The notes: a model not told the origin generated them from the sequence alone. DNA of 64,000 nt from Candidatus Baltobacteraceae bacterium (GCA_036489885.1 DASXEW010000001.1:310001-374000); one strand, 5' to 3'; positions 52,953 to 62,230 are shown, numbered from the stretch's first letter. Numbers and translations: made by a program.

Positions 52953-54416
52953 ATGATCGCTTTGCCGTCGCGAGATGTCGTCGACCGTTTGCGGCTTGCC
53001 GTCGGCGCGTCGCAGTGCATTACCGATCCGACCGAATTGCGGACGTACGAATCCGACGGGTTGACCGGTTATCGTGTTCGTCCGCGGATCGTCGTTCTGC
53101 CAAGCACGACCGAACAGGTTGCGGATTGCGTGCAGATTGCGCGCGATGCCAACATGCCGGTCGTGCCGCGAGGTTCGGGTACGGGTCTTTCCGGCGGCGC
53201 GCTGCCGACCGAAGGCTGTCTCGTCGTCGGGCTCTCGCGCATGAACGCGATTCTCGATGTGGACTTGCCGAATCTGCGGATGCGCGTCCAACCGGGCGTC
53301 ATCAATCTCTCCATGAGCGCGTATCTTGCCCCGCTCGGCTACTATTACGCGCCCGATCCCAGCTCGCAAAGCGTCTGTTCGATCGGCGGAAACATCGCCG
53401 AAAATTCCGGCGGAGCGCATTGCCTCAAGTACGGCTTTACGACCAATCACGTCGTTGCGGTAAAGATGGTCCTCGAAGACGGGAGCATCATCGATGTGGG
53501 CGCAGAACACGGCGATCCGCTCGGCTACGATCTCACGAAAGCCATCGTCGGGAGTGAAGGAATGCTCGGAATCGTAACCGAGGCCGTGGTCCGAATTCTG
53601 CGCAAACCGCAGTCGACGCGCACGTTGTTTGCAACGTTCCCGACGACTGACGAAGCCGGAGAAGCTGTTTCGAAAATCATCGCTGCGGGAATCGTGCCGG
53701 CTGCGATCGAGATGTGCGATACGCTCGCGATCGAAGCGATCGTCGCCGCGACCGGCGTCGATTGGCCGCTTGACGTCGGCGCGGTTTTGTTGATGGACGT
53801 CGACGGCGTTGAAGCGGAAGCTGGGCACACGGCCTCAGAAGCGGAGCGTATCGCAAAGGCATCCGGGGCAATCGAGATTCGGACGCCACGCGACGCATTC
53901 GAGCGCGACTTGATGTGGAAGGGCCGCAAGAGCGCCTTCGCGGCGGTTGGGCGAATCAGTCCCGACTACTACGTCGGCGATGGCGTCGTACCGCGGCGCT
54001 CGATCGGGCCGGTCTTGCGCGAGATCGCGGAGCTCGCGGCGCGGGAAGGCGTGCGTGTGGCGAACGTCTTTCATGCCGGCGACGGAAATTTGCACCCGCT
54101 CGTTTTATACGATGCGCGCAAACCGGGCGAAAGCGAGCGTGCGGAACAGGTCTCCGGCGAGATCTTGCGCATCTGCATCCGCTACGGCGGCTCGATCACC
54201 GGCGAACACGGCGTCGGGCACGACAAGCAATTTTATATGGGCGAGCTGTTCAGCGACGACGACTTGGAAACGATGAATCGCGTGCGCTGTGCGTTCGATC
54301 CACAGCGCATCTTCAATCCCACCAAGGTTTTCCCGACGCCGCGCTTGTGCGGCGATCGACCCGGACCGTACGTCGCCCACCAGACGGAAAAAGAAGATCT
54401 GGCCGGCCGGGGATGA
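52953..54416 (+). CDS. glcD: Glycolate oxidase subunit GlcD (second copy)
   Basis: 487 residues from an ATG seven bases after AGGG. FAD-domain blocks are VPRGSGTGLSGGALPTEGCL, YYAPDPSSQSVCSIGGNIAE and GGAHCLKYGFTTNHVVAVKM; the C-domain has NVFHAGDGNLHPLVLYD and GSITGEHGVGHDKQFYMGE. It is the catalytic subunit that oxidises glycolate or a related 2-hydroxy acid. Here it heads a complete glcDEF unit with ATGA overlaps. It extends about 20 residues beyond the first copy at the C-terminus. Confidence 0.95.
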   Translation: MIALPSRDVVDRLRLAVGASQCITDPTELRTYESDGLTGYRVRPRIVVLPSTTEQVADCVQIARDANMPVVPRGSGTGLSGGALPTEGCLVVGLSRMNAILDVDLPNLRMRVQPGVINLSMSAYLAPLGYYYAPDPSSQSVCSIGGNIAENSGGAHCLKYGFTTNHVVAVKMVLEDGSIIDVGAEHGDPLGYDLTKAIVGSEGMLGIVTEAVVRILRKPQSTRTLFATFPTTDEAGEAVSKIIAAGIVPAAIEMCDTLAIEAIVAATGVDWPLDVGAVLLMDVDGVEAEAGHTASEAERIAKASGAIEIRTPRDAFERDLMWKGRKSAFAAVGRISPDYYVGDGVVPRRSIGPVLREIAELAAREGVRVANVFHAGDGNLHPLVLYDARKPGESERAEQVSGEILRICIRYGGSITGEHGVGHDKQFYMGELFSDDDLETMNRVRCAFDPQRIFNPTKVFPTPRLCGDRPGPYVAHQTEKEDLAGRG

Positions 54417-55576
54417 CGCAAACTCTCGAACCAAAGACCGTCGAGGAAGTCGCGGAATCCGTACGCTCGACTGGAAGCCGAGCGATTGCGACCGTCGGTT
54501 CCGGAACGGCGCTTGGCCTTGGTAATCCCGCTTCTCGTGAAGATATCGCGTTGCAGATGCGCGGACTCGATCGAATCGTCGATTATGTGCCTGAAGATCA
54601 GGTTGTGGTCGTCGAGGCGGGCGTTACGCTAAGCGAGCTGCAAAACGAGCTTGGCAAGCGCGGACAACGGTTGGCGCTCGACCCGGTCGGCGGCGACGGC
54701 GCAACAATCGGTGGGATGCTCGCGACGAATGCGTATGGACCCCGCGCGCTGCGTTACGGAACGCTCAAAGATTTGATCGTCGGCGTAGAGCTCGTCCGTG
54801 CCGACGGCGTCGTCGCGCACGCCGGCGGCAAGGTCGTCAAGAACGTCGCAGGGTTCGACGTCTCGAAGCTAATCGTCGGTTCGCTCGGCACCCTGGCGAT
54901 CATCACAAAGGCGACGTTCCGCGTCCATCCGCTTCCGGAGAAAACGACGCGTCTTGCCTTCAACACGAAGCTCGAGCACGTGTTTCCGTTCGTGCTCGCG
55001 CTACGCGAATCGCAGCTTGAACCCGCTGCTATCGCGGTGCATCTGAATCGGGCGACGAACGCCGGCGGCGCCGAAGCGACGATTGAGGTCGTCTTTGAAG
55101 GTTTCGGCCCCGGAGTCGACGCGCAAAGCGTAGCCTGCGAAGATGCTGCCTCCCGTGTCACCCTGAGCATAGCGAGCGCAGCGAGCGAAGTCGAAGGGCA
55201 AAGGAAGTATCGCTTCAAGGCAACATTTCCGCCGGCGGAATTCGCTCGCGTCGCGCGCGAGATCGAGGGTGAAGCGCTCACGTTCCCGAGTCTCGGTGCC
55301 ATTTATTTCGGTGGTCCCTCGACTACGGGCGCACAAGGTGCGCCCTACGCTCGGGATGACACAAGCCACCAATCTCTCGAGCGCGCACAAGAGCTTCGTG
55401 CCATCTTCGAATCTTTGGGCGGGACGCTCGTCGTGCAAGATATGCCGGATGAGTGGCGCGGCGAAATCGACGCGTGGGGCACGCCGCCGCCGGCCTTCAA
55501 ATTGATGCGCGCGCTCAAAGAGCGCTTCGATCCACACAATCGTTTGAATCCGGGCCGGTTCGTGGGAGGCCTATGA
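54413..55576 (+). CDS. glcE: Glycolate oxidase subunit GlcE (second copy), carrying two in-frame repeats
   Basis: 387 residues from the ATG in the glcD stop (ATGA). FAD blocks are VGSGTALGLGNPASREDIAL, GGMLATNAYGPRALRYG and GGKVVKNVAGFDVSKLIVGS, with LGTLAIITKATFRVHPLP after them. The end DAWGTPPPAFKLMRALKERF then DPHNRLNPGRFVGGL matches the first copy. Two dispersed repeats lie inside the coding frame (55156-55200 encoding VTLSIASAASEVEGQ, and 55312-55361 encoding STTGAQGAPYARDDTS), in loops of the cap region, so the protein has probably tolerated both insertions. Confidence 0.93.
   Translation: MTQTLEPKTVEEVAESVRSTGSRAIATVGSGTALGLGNPASREDIALQMRGLDRIVDYVPEDQVVVVEAGVTLSELQNELGKRGQRLALDPVGGDGATIGGMLATNAYGPRALRYGTLKDLIVGVELVRADGVVAHAGGKVVKNVAGFDVSKLIVGSLGTLAIITKATFRVHPLPEKTTRLAFNTKLEHVFPFVLALRESQLEPAAIAVHLNRATNAGGAEATIEVVFEGFGPGVDAQSVACEDAASRVTLSIASAASEVEGQRKYRFKATFPPAEFARVAREIEGEALTFPSLGAIYFGGPSTTGAQGAPYARDDTSHQSLERAQELRAIFESLGGTLVVQDMPDEWRGEIDAWGTPPPAFKLMRALKERFDPHNRLNPGRFVGGL
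55156..55200. repeat. Dispersed palindromic repeat in glcE (first of two)
   Basis: A 45-bp copy, TGTCACCCTGAGC at the left and CGAAGTCGAAGGGCA at the right, with AGCGAGCGCAGCGAGCG in the centre. Its length is a multiple of three and the glcE frame is kept. Confidence 0.75.
55312..55361. repeat. Dispersed palindromic repeat in glcE (second of two)
   Basis: About 50 bp, TCCCTCGACTACGG at the left and CTACGCTCGGGATGACA at the right around GCGCACAAGGTGCGC. It is the inverted form of the copy at 61589-61631. The glcE frame continues through it. Confidence 0.75.
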
Positions 55577-56844
55577 GCACGCGAACCTATGCGGACTTGA
55601 TCTCCGACTGCGTGCATTGCGGTTTCTGCTTGCCGGCCTGTCCGACGTATCGCTCGTGGGGCGTCGAGATGGATTCGCCGCGCGGGCGCATCGACTTGAT
55701 GAAAGGCGTCGAGGAAAACGCCATCCCGCTCTCCGAGACCGTGCGCACGCACTTCGACCGTTGTCTCGGGTGCATGGCGTGCGTTACCGCTTGTCCATCG
55801 GGCGTGCGCTACGACCTCTTGATTGAGTCGACGCGCGCGAAAGTCGAAGATCAAACGAAGCGCTCGTTCTTCGATCGGCTCTTCCGCGACTTTGTGTTCT
55901 CGATCTTCCCGTATCCCGAGAGGCTCGAGATTCTTCGAGCGCCGTTGCAACTCTACGTCCGCAGCGGCTTGCAAACGCTGATCCGCCGTTCGGGGCTACT
56001 GAGTCTCTTGCCGGCGCGCTTGCAGCAGCTTGCGGATCTTGCCCCGCCGGCAGCCGCAAATGAAGATTTGCCTACGCATGTCGATGCGCACGGAGCCAAA
56101 CGCACGCACGTCGGACTCGTCGCGGGTTGCGTGCAGCGTGTCTTTTTTCCGAACGTGAACGCGGCGACCTTGCGCGTCCTTTCCGCCGAGGGTTGCGAGG
56201 TCGACGTTCCGGAGGGCCAGGGTTGCTGCGGCGCACTCTCGCTGCACTCCGGCCGCGAAGAAGAAGCCAAGGGCTTTGCGCGCGCGCTCATCGACCGGTT
56301 CGATGAGAAACCTTACGACGCGATCGTGATCAACGCGGCGGGCTGCGGTTCTGCGATGAAAGGCTACGGCGAGCTATTTGCAAACGATCTCGCGTATCGC
56401 GAGAAGGCGGCCAGATTCGCGTCGCGCGTGCGCGACGTCAACGAGCTGCTTGCCGGACTCGAACCGCAAGCGCCGCGCGGACGAATCGAGGCCCGCGTCG
56501 CCTATCACGACGCATGCCATCTCGCGCACGCGCAGCGGATCCGTACCGAGCCGCGCCGTCTGCTGCAACAAATCCCCGGCCTCGAGTTGTGCGAGATCCC
56601 GGACGGCGATCAGTGCTGCGGAAGCGCCGGTACCTACAACTTATTCGAGCCGGAAAGCGCGCGTGAGATCGGCGATCGCAAAGCCGACAACGTTCTCAAG
56701 ACCGGCACGCGTTTGATCGCGAGCGCGAATCCCGGATGCACGCTGCAGATTCAGTCGCGTCTTCGCGCCCGCGGCGAATCAATCGAATCGATGCACCCTA
56801 TCGAACTATTAGATCTCTCAATTCAAAAGGGTAATGTAGCGTAA
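55573..56844 (+). CDS. glcF: Glycolate oxidase iron-sulfur subunit GlcF
   Basis: 423 residues; the ATG lies in the glcE stop. Two 4Fe-4S sets are C13-x2-C16-x2-C19-x3-C23 (CVHCGFCLPACP) and C64-x2-C67-x2-C70-x3-C74 (CLGCMACVTACP). Two CCG domains follow, with GCCGALSLHSGREEEAKGFA and QCCGSAGTYNLFEPESA. It passes electrons from GlcD/GlcE to the quinone pool. It is the only glcF in the window, so it may also serve the first glcDE pair. Confidence 0.95.
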   Translation: MSTRTYADLISDCVHCGFCLPACPTYRSWGVEMDSPRGRIDLMKGVEENAIPLSETVRTHFDRCLGCMACVTACPSGVRYDLLIESTRAKVEDQTKRSFFDRLFRDFVFSIFPYPERLEILRAPLQLYVRSGLQTLIRRSGLLSLLPARLQQLADLAPPAAANEDLPTHVDAHGAKRTHVGLVAGCVQRVFFPNVNAATLRVLSAEGCEVDVPEGQGCCGALSLHSGREEEAKGFARALIDRFDEKPYDAIVINAAGCGSAMKGYGELFANDLAYREKAARFASRVRDVNELLAGLEPQAPRGRIEARVAYHDACHLAHAQRIRTEPRRLLQQIPGLELCEIPDGDQCCGSAGTYNLFEPESAREIGDRKADNVLKTGTRLIASANPGCTLQIQSRLRARGESIESMHPIELLDLSIQKGNVA

Positions 56845-56872
56845 GGGCCCCCTCCGGGAATGTTGACAAGAA

Positions 56873-56898
56873 GAAGCCCCTGATTGCTCAGGGGCTTC
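56873..56898. terminator. Bidirectional terminator between glcF and the FecR gene
   Basis: GAAGCCCCTGA, loop TTGC, TCAGGGGCTTC is a perfect 11-bp stem between two convergent genes. T-rich bases follow on both strands (GGTTTATTT on the plus strand, TTCTTGT on the minus strand). It probably ends transcripts from both sides. Confidence 0.8.
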
Positions 56899-56905
56899 GC
56901 TTGGT

Positions 56906-58003
56906 TTATTTCCGTTGCGGCGGCATCGGTACCGGCAGCGGAGGTGGAGTCGGTGCCGCGCTTGGTGCGGTCTCCGGTCCTTTCCTCGCATGACTGCCGA
57001 CTGAGATGACGACACTCGCGGTCGGTGATGGTGTCGGGCTTGCAGTCGCCTGCGGCGTCGACGCCGTTACACCGGAGTTCGCGGATGCTGCTGCTGCCGC
57101 AAGACCACCCGCTGCTGCTGCAGCGGCTGCGCCTGTAACGACCGCGGTTCCGGCTGCAGAGCTTGCTGCCGCCGACGTACCGGCTGAGACCGCGCTCGAA
57201 CCCGCACCTGCGGCTGCGCTTGCGGTAGACGAGAGCGTACCACCGACGCCGAGTGCGGCGCTCGAGAGGACGAACTGACCGACCACAACGCCGTTCACGG
57301 TAACGGTTGCTGTGAAGCCTTGCGCCAATGCGGTGAAGACGACTTGCACTTGTGCGACGAGACGCGGTTCGGGCGCCATGTTTGCAAGCTGCATTTCATC
57401 AGTCGGATCCGCCCGCAGGAAGAGTCGCAGATCCTTTGCGTTCCCGGTCGTCGGGAAATAGGACGTCTGCATCTTCGCGGGCGCGACTTGAACGTCGTTC
57501 GGCTGATTCGACACTGTCGTCGAAACTTGCGTCACGTCCGTCTTGACGGTGCCGAGGCCTTCCGTACCGCGTACAGCAATCTGAGAGGTCGGTGTTACGA
57601 ACTTGTAGTTCGAGACACCGCCCGCCGGATGCTGAACTTTGAAGCGGAACGATCCGTTGTAAATCGTGATCGTATTTTCACCGGTACCCGGATCGTGGAA
57701 CGCGCCGACTTGAATCGACGCAGCTTGTGCAATACGAATGACCGACGAGTCGGGCATCACCAAGTCGGCGACGCCGCTCGCTCGCGTGACAACATACGCG
57801 TTGTCCGGGACAGCTTGTTGTCCCGTAATTGGAATGAAGGGTGTGTTTGCGCCCGTTTGATAGCCAACATCGCCCGAAACCCGGACGACCGTCTTTTCTG
57901 TGACGGCACGGCTGACATGAGGGGCTTGCATCAACACAAAAGCCGCGGCTAACGCTACCGAAAGTAAGCGTCCGATTACGCGGTGACCCCGGCCCTGAAA
58001 CAT
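56906..58003 (-). CDS. Secreted FecR-domain protein
   Basis: 365 residues from the ATG at 58003, six bases after GGGAGGT. A signal peptide (RLLSVALAAAFVLMQ, cut near SRA) is followed by a FecR-like beta domain: NAYVVTRASGVADLVMPDSS, TITIYNGSFRFKVQHPAGG and TPTSQIAVRGTEGLG. The second half is Ala/Gly-rich (including a run near TGAAAAAAAGGLAAAAASAN) and ends in a Pro-rich tail (PSAAPTPPPLPVPMPP). No sigma factor or TonB receptor is nearby, so it is likely a stand-alone envelope protein. The Ala run could be a membrane segment. Confidence 0.88.
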   Translation of the reverse strand: MFQGRGHRVIGRLLSVALAAAFVLMQAPHVSRAVTEKTVVRVSGDVGYQTGANTPFIPITGQQAVPDNAYVVTRASGVADLVMPDSSVIRIAQAASIQVGAFHDPGTGENTITIYNGSFRFKVQHPAGGVSNYKFVTPTSQIAVRGTEGLGTVKTDVTQVSTTVSNQPNDVQVAPAKMQTSYFPTTGNAKDLRLFLRADPTDEMQLANMAPEPRLVAQVQVVFTALAQGFTATVTVNGVVVGQFVLSSAALGVGGTLSSTASAAAGAGSSAVSAGTSAAASSAAGTAVVTGAAAAAAAGGLAAAAASANSGVTASTPQATASPTPSPTASVVISVGSHARKGPETAPSAAPTPPPLPVPMPPQRK

Positions 58004-58119
58004 CCCTACCTCCCTGACAAAAACCGCCGGTTGCAACATTGATTGGTTGTGCGGCTGACGACCGTCCCCTGCGTAACGAAGGAAACCTGTGAGGTCAATC
58101 GTTCATTGGAACCGGTAAC

Positions 58120-58935
58120 GTGAGGAACGTCACCTGTTATGAGGCCCTGCTGGAGGCCTGGCAAAAGGCCTGTATCCGCCGGGGTTTTCGCTTCCGGGAG
58201 GTCTCCTGCGACACCGGCGACCGTGCCCTGATGCTGGTCGAGTTCGGTGCCCCTACGGACGCTGTGGTCCACATCACGTCCGGCGTGCACGGCGACGAAC
58301 CTGCGGGGCCATGGGCGCTGCTTTCCAGCGTGGAAGGCGGTTTGCTGGACTCAACGTTCTCTTATCGATTGTGGCCCTGCACGAATCCCACGGGCTATCG
58401 CGCCGGAACGCGCGTAAACGCTGACGGAAACGACGTCAATCGCAGCTTCAGCTACGAACGATCGACGCCGGAGTCTCGCGCGATGATGGCCGAGAATCGC
58501 GATTGCCGTTTCGCACTGGCAATGGACCTTCACGAAGATTTTGAAGCCGACGGCTTTTATTGCTATGAGCCGGTCGTCGATGGGCGCGCGCCGCTCAGCG
58601 AGGGGATCTTGGAAGCGATCGAGCTTGCCGGCTTTCCTTTACAATCTCTCGACCATCTCTTCGACCTCGGATATCCGCGCGATCCGCGCAAGGCGGATCA
58701 GCTGCGAACGCTCGAACGCGGCCGGGTATTGGTGAATGCCGGTGCCGAGACGCGATTTTTCCCCGGTCTGCCGCTGTCGCTCTACTTGCTTCGTTCGGCG
58801 ACAGGTCGCTATATAACCGCGGAGACGCCACGGCGGCGTTCTTGGGAAGATCGTATTGCAATGCATCGTCTCGTTGTAACCACGGCCCTGGCGGGGGCTA
58901 AATCACTGCCCGCGAAAGCGCGGCCGCATGCCTGA
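58120..58935 (+). CDS. M14-family zinc carboxypeptidase / aspartoacylase-like hydrolase
   Basis: 271 residues from a GTG. The zinc site is SGVHGDEPAGPWA (H and E ligands) and the third His in AMDLHEDFEADGFY; the substrate-binding RVNADGNDVNRSF segment has the NxNR-type block of M14/succinylglutamate desuccinylase enzymes. The basic C-terminus contains RRRSWEDRIAMH. It probably cleaves a peptide or N-acyl amino acid. It overlaps the next gene by eight bases. Confidence 0.86.
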   Translation: MRNVTCYEALLEAWQKACIRRGFRFREVSCDTGDRALMLVEFGAPTDAVVHITSGVHGDEPAGPWALLSSVEGGLLDSTFSYRLWPCTNPTGYRAGTRVNADGNDVNRSFSYERSTPESRAMMAENRDCRFALAMDLHEDFEADGFYCYEPVVDGRAPLSEGILEAIELAGFPLQSLDHLFDLGYPRDPRKADQLRTLERGRVLVNAGAETRFFPGLPLSLYLLRSATGRYITAETPRRRSWEDRIAMHRLVVTTALAGAKSLPAKARPHA

Positions 58936-60586
58936 GCGCGATAGCCTTGAAGTCGATGTGCTCTTCGTCGGAGGAGGCCCGGCCAGTTTGGGGGGTGCGA
59001 TCCGCCTGCGGCGCCTAGCCGCGGAGCAAGGCCGTGAGATCTCGGTGATGGTGATCGAGAAGGGCGGCGAGATCGGCAATCACGGGATATCGGGCGCCGT
59101 CCTCGATCCGCGCTCGTTCGATGAGCTTTTCGAGGATTGGCGGACGCAGGCACCGGTTGAAGCCGCGGTTTCGACCGACGAGCTGTGGTTTCTCACGCTG
59201 TCAGGCAAGATCAAGGCGCCGGTCGTACCGCCGATGCTCAATAACCGCGGCAAATACGTCGCGTCGCTGCAAAAGCTGACCAAGTGGATGGGTGAGCAAG
59301 CCGAAGCCGCGGGTGCCGACGTGTTTCCGTCGTTTCCGGGTCAAGAGTTGTTGTGGGATGGTTCGCGTGTCATCGGCGTGCGAGTCGGCGACAAGGGCGT
59401 CGACAAGAACGGTCAGCCGAAATCAAACTACGAACCGGGTCCCGATCTTTTTGCGAAGATCACGATCCTCGGCGAAGGCCCACGTGGGACGCTTGCAAAG
59501 CAGGCGATTCCGAAACTCGGGCTCGATTCCGGCCGCGAACCCGAAGTTTACGCGACGGGCGTAAAAGAAATTTGGCAGTGCAAACCGGGCAGCGTACCTG
59601 CGGGCATGGTGATTCACACCATGGGCTTTCCGCTTACAAGCGATGAGTTCGGCGGCGGTTTTGTCTACGGGATGAAAGACGACGTTCTCGACGTCGGGTT
59701 CGTGACCGGACTCGACTATCGTGATCCGCAAACCGATCCGCACAACAACTTCCAACGCTTCAAAACGCATCCCGCGATCAAGCGCATGCTCGAGGGCGCG
59801 AAGCTCTTACGTTACGGCGCGAAGGCGATTCCCGAGGGTGGGCTATACGCGATGCCCCGTCTCTACGCCGACGGATTGATGTTGATCGGCGACACGGGCG
59901 GTTTTCTGAACGGCATGCGGCTTAAAGGCATTCATCTCGCCGTCAAGTCCGGAATGCTGGCCGCCGATGCTGCGTTCGCCGCGCTCACACAAGACAAGAG
60001 CGACTCGGGCGCGCTCTCGGCCTATCAAAGCGCCTTCGAGGCCTCGTGGGCGTACACGGAGCTGCACGCGGCGCGCAACTTTCATCAAGGCTTTGAGGGT
60101 GGTCTGTTCCTCGGGATGCTGAACGCCGGACTCGGAACGCTCTTCGGCGGCAAAGGCTTTGCACTGCGCGACCGGCTCGCAGGCGAGCCCGGATATTCAC
60201 GCATGCAGAAAATAACCGAACATCCGCGTCCCGTTCGGCCTCGCGTCGTCCCCGACAACGTGCTCACGTTCGACAAGGTGACCGATGTCTTCAACTCCGG
60301 CACGATGCACGACGAAGATCAGCCCGTCCATTTGCACGTCGCCGATACGAATATCTGCGCGCAGAAGTGCACGCACGAATACGGCAACCCGTGTCAGTAT
60401 TTTTGTCCAGCCGCGGTCTACGAGCCCCAATTCACCGCTTCGGCAGATGGAAACGTCGAAGGCCGGCTGCAGATCAACTTCTCGAATTGCGTCCACTGCA
60501 AGACCTGCGACATCATGGATCCGTACCAGATCATCACTTGGGTGCCGCCGCAAGGCGGCGAGGGACCGGTCTACACGGGGCTCTAG
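58928..60586 (+). CDS. Electron transfer flavoprotein-ubiquinone oxidoreductase
   Basis: 552 residues, the usual family length. FAD motif GGGPASLGGAIRLRR starts at 15; VIEKGGEIGNHGISGAVLDP and GVKEIWQCKPGSVPAGMVIH are ETF-QO blocks, as is GDTGGFLNGMRLKGIHLAVK. The C-terminal 4Fe-4S domain has CQYFCPAAVYEP and FSNCVHCKTCDIMDPYQIIT. It passes electrons from ETF (fatty-acid and amino-acid oxidation) to membrane quinone. The ETF genes themselves are not in the window. Confidence 0.96.
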   Translation: MPERDSLEVDVLFVGGGPASLGGAIRLRRLAAEQGREISVMVIEKGGEIGNHGISGAVLDPRSFDELFEDWRTQAPVEAAVSTDELWFLTLSGKIKAPVVPPMLNNRGKYVASLQKLTKWMGEQAEAAGADVFPSFPGQELLWDGSRVIGVRVGDKGVDKNGQPKSNYEPGPDLFAKITILGEGPRGTLAKQAIPKLGLDSGREPEVYATGVKEIWQCKPGSVPAGMVIHTMGFPLTSDEFGGGFVYGMKDDVLDVGFVTGLDYRDPQTDPHNNFQRFKTHPAIKRMLEGAKLLRYGAKAIPEGGLYAMPRLYADGLMLIGDTGGFLNGMRLKGIHLAVKSGMLAADAAFAALTQDKSDSGALSAYQSAFEASWAYTELHAARNFHQGFEGGLFLGMLNAGLGTLFGGKGFALRDRLAGEPGYSRMQKITEHPRPVRPRVVPDNVLTFDKVTDVFNSGTMHDEDQPVHLHVADTNICAQKCTHEYGNPCQYFCPAAVYEPQFTASADGNVEGRLQINFSNCVHCKTCDIMDPYQIITWVPPQGGEGPVYTGL

Positions 60587-60605
60587 TGATCGGGCAAATC
60601 ATCAA

Positions 60606-60809
60606 ATGAAGCTGATCGTCAACGGCGACGAGCGCAACGTAGGCGAGGGCCTGACGCTCGCGCAGATCTTGGACGAATTCGGACTGAGCCCGAGTTACGG
60701 CATCGCGGTCGCGGTAAACGACACGGTTGTGTCGCGCGGACGGCTGCAGGAATATCGTCCCGCAGACGGCGATGCAATCGAAATCATCAACGCAGTGGCC
60801 GGTGGATAG
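60606..60809 (+). CDS. thiS: Sulfur-carrier protein ThiS
   Basis: 67 residues, a ubiquitin-like fold ending in the required GG (NAVAGG). The start [20 protein letters not shown] is standard for ThiS. Its C-terminus is thiocarboxylated and gives sulfur to the thiazole made by ThiG, encoded four bases downstream. Confidence 0.94.
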   Translation: MKLIVNGDERNVGEGLTLAQILDEFGLSPSYGIAVAVNDTVVSRGRLQEYRPADGDAIEIINAVAGG

Positions 60810-60813
60810 AAGC

Positions 60814-61605
60814 ATGCAAGACGACGTTTTAAGAATCGGAAAGTACGAGTTTTCTTCGCGACTGATCGTCGGTACCGGAAAGTATCCGACGCTCGACGTG
60901 ATGCAGGAAGCCCATGCAGCCAGCGGCGCCGAGCTCGTCACCGTTGCGATACGCCGGATTCATCTCGACGATCCTAGCGGGAAGACGCTGCTCGACTATT
61001 TGGATCGCGACCGGTACAAGATTCTTCCGAATACCGCGGGGTGTTACAACGCCAAGGAAGCGATCCTCACCGCGCACCTGGCGCGTGAAGCGCTCGGGAC
61101 CGATTTGATCAAGCTCGAAGTGATCGGCGATGCGCAGACGCTTTATCCCGATACGCGCGAAACGATCGCTGCCGCCGAAGCGCTGATTCGCGACGGCTTT
61201 ACGGTGCTGCCGTATGTGGTCGACGATCCGATCGCGTGCCAGCGTCTCGAAGCAGCCGGCTGCGCGGCCGTGATGCCGCTGGCGGCGCCGATCGGCAGCG
61301 GCCTCGGCGTTTGCAATCCGTATTCGATTCGGATCATCAAGGAACGCGCAAAGGTGCCGGTCATCGTCGACGCCGGCGTCGGGACGGCGAGCGATGCCGC
61401 AATCGTGATGGAGCTCGGCGCCGACGCCGTGCTTATGAACACGGGTATCGCGGCCGCGAAACAGCCGGTGCGTATGGCGCACGCGATGCGCTTGGCCGTC
61501 GAAGCCGGACGCGCCGCGTTTCTGGCGGGACGGATGGAGAAGCGGCTTTACGCGAATGCGTCGAGCCCGATGAGCGACCTTATATCGTTGTCATCCCGAG
61601 CGTAG
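60814..61605 (+). CDS. thiG: Thiazole synthase ThiG
   Basis: 263 residues. Blocks are [55 protein letters not shown], the Schiff-base Lys in [17 protein letters not shown], and [17 protein letters not shown]. It forms the thiazole phosphate of thiamine from deoxyxylulose phosphate, ThiS thiocarboxylate and dehydroglycine. The last residues (LSSRA) and the stop codon are supplied by a dispersed palindromic repeat starting at 61589. Confidence 0.95.
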   Translation: MQDDVLRIGKYEFSSRLIVGTGKYPTLDVMQEAHAASGAELVTVAIRRIHLDDPSGKTLLDYLDRDRYKILPNTAGCYNAKEAILTAHLAREALGTDLIKLEVIGDAQTLYPDTRETIAAAEALIRDGFTVLPYVVDDPIACQRLEAAGCAAVMPLAAPIGSGLGVCNPYSIRIIKERAKVPVIVDAGVGTASDAAIVMELGADAVLMNTGIAAAKQPVRMAHAMRLAVEAGRAAFLAGRMEKRLYANASSPMSDLISLSSRA

Positions 61606-61631
61606 GCGCGAAGCGCCGTAGTCGAGGGACA
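61589..61631. repeat. Dispersed palindromic repeat at the end of thiG
   Basis: A 43-bp copy, TGTCATCCCGAGCGTAG at the left and CTCGACTACGG-type right arm reading CCGTAGTCGAGGGACA, with GGCGCGAAGCGCC as a central hairpin. The thiG stop TAG at 61603-61605 lies inside the left arm. Confidence 0.8.
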
Positions 61632-61639
61632 GCGCTAAA

Positions 61640-62230
61640 TCAGGCCTTTCGCGCTTCCACGAACCAATGAACCTTGCCGGGAGGTTCGTCCTCGAGATGA
61701 GCCCATTTGCCGACGATCGTGTCGACATTCACTTCGTCCATCGAGACAATAACGAGCGGGCGTAGCAGCTCGAGGATTCCGTCTCGGTCGAAATATCCGT
61801 GTGGGACGCCTTGTTCGGGGCCGTCGCCGGGCGCGAAGGTCTGCGGGTCGAGCGCATCGCCGAAACCATAGCGCACGTCCCGAATCGATCCGAAGCTCAG
61901 AAACGCCGGTGCATCGCCTTCCAACACCCGCGCGAGCTCGGCGACGCCCAACCTGATCTTTGACGTCGTGCCATGGAGATAAGCGTGCGTGGAGAGCGCT
62001 CCGGCGAAATGTCGCGCAGGGTAGGCGAGCTGCGTATAAGGCGCTTCATCGGGTATCGCAACGACGCTCAGCCCCGCCTCAGTAAGCGCGCGAGAATTGC
62101 GGCCTGTGCCGTCGCCTACGACGACAATTGGCTTGCTGCCCTTGCCGATGCGCTCGTAGAGGCGTTGCGCCAAAGGGTGCGCGTTTTGGAAAGTGCCCGC
62201 GGTAGCGGGCGACGAAGAGGCGTCAGCCAT
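61640..62230 (-). CDS. Class I SAM-dependent methyltransferase-like protein
   Basis: 196 residues. Motif I is PIVVVGDGTGRNSRALTEAG; the later TTSKIRLGVAELARVLEGD and GDAPAFLSFGSIRDVRYGFG fit a small class I methyltransferase, though the C-terminal part is unusual. The ATG at 62230 shares a CATG with the start of the divergent channel gene, and no ribosome site is visible upstream, so the messenger may be leaderless. The substrate is unknown. Confidence 0.7.
   Translation of the reverse strand: MADASSSPATAGTFQNAHPLAQRLYERIGKGSKPIVVVGDGTGRNSRALTEAGLSVVAIPDEAPYTQLAYPARHFAGALSTHAYLHGTTSKIRLGVAELARVLEGDAPAFLSFGSIRDVRYGFGDALDPQTFAPGDGPEQGVPHGYFDRDGILELLRPLVIVSMDEVNVDTIVGKWAHLEDEPPGKVHWFVEARKA

Noticed and set aside
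52932-53828. A 298-codon minus-strand frame opposite the second glcD
   Set aside because: No motif, and the sense gene is complete with conserved FAD-binding blocks.
53915-54412. An N-terminal extension of the second GlcE
   Set aside because: The frame is open only because it lies opposite codon phase inside glcD; the extension is Arg-rich and the ATGA junction at 54413 gives the expected N-terminus.
57070-57280. A tandem DNA repeat of GCTGCTGCC-like units
   Set aside because: It is the coding sequence of the Ala-rich low-complexity part of the FecR protein, with no fixed unit length.
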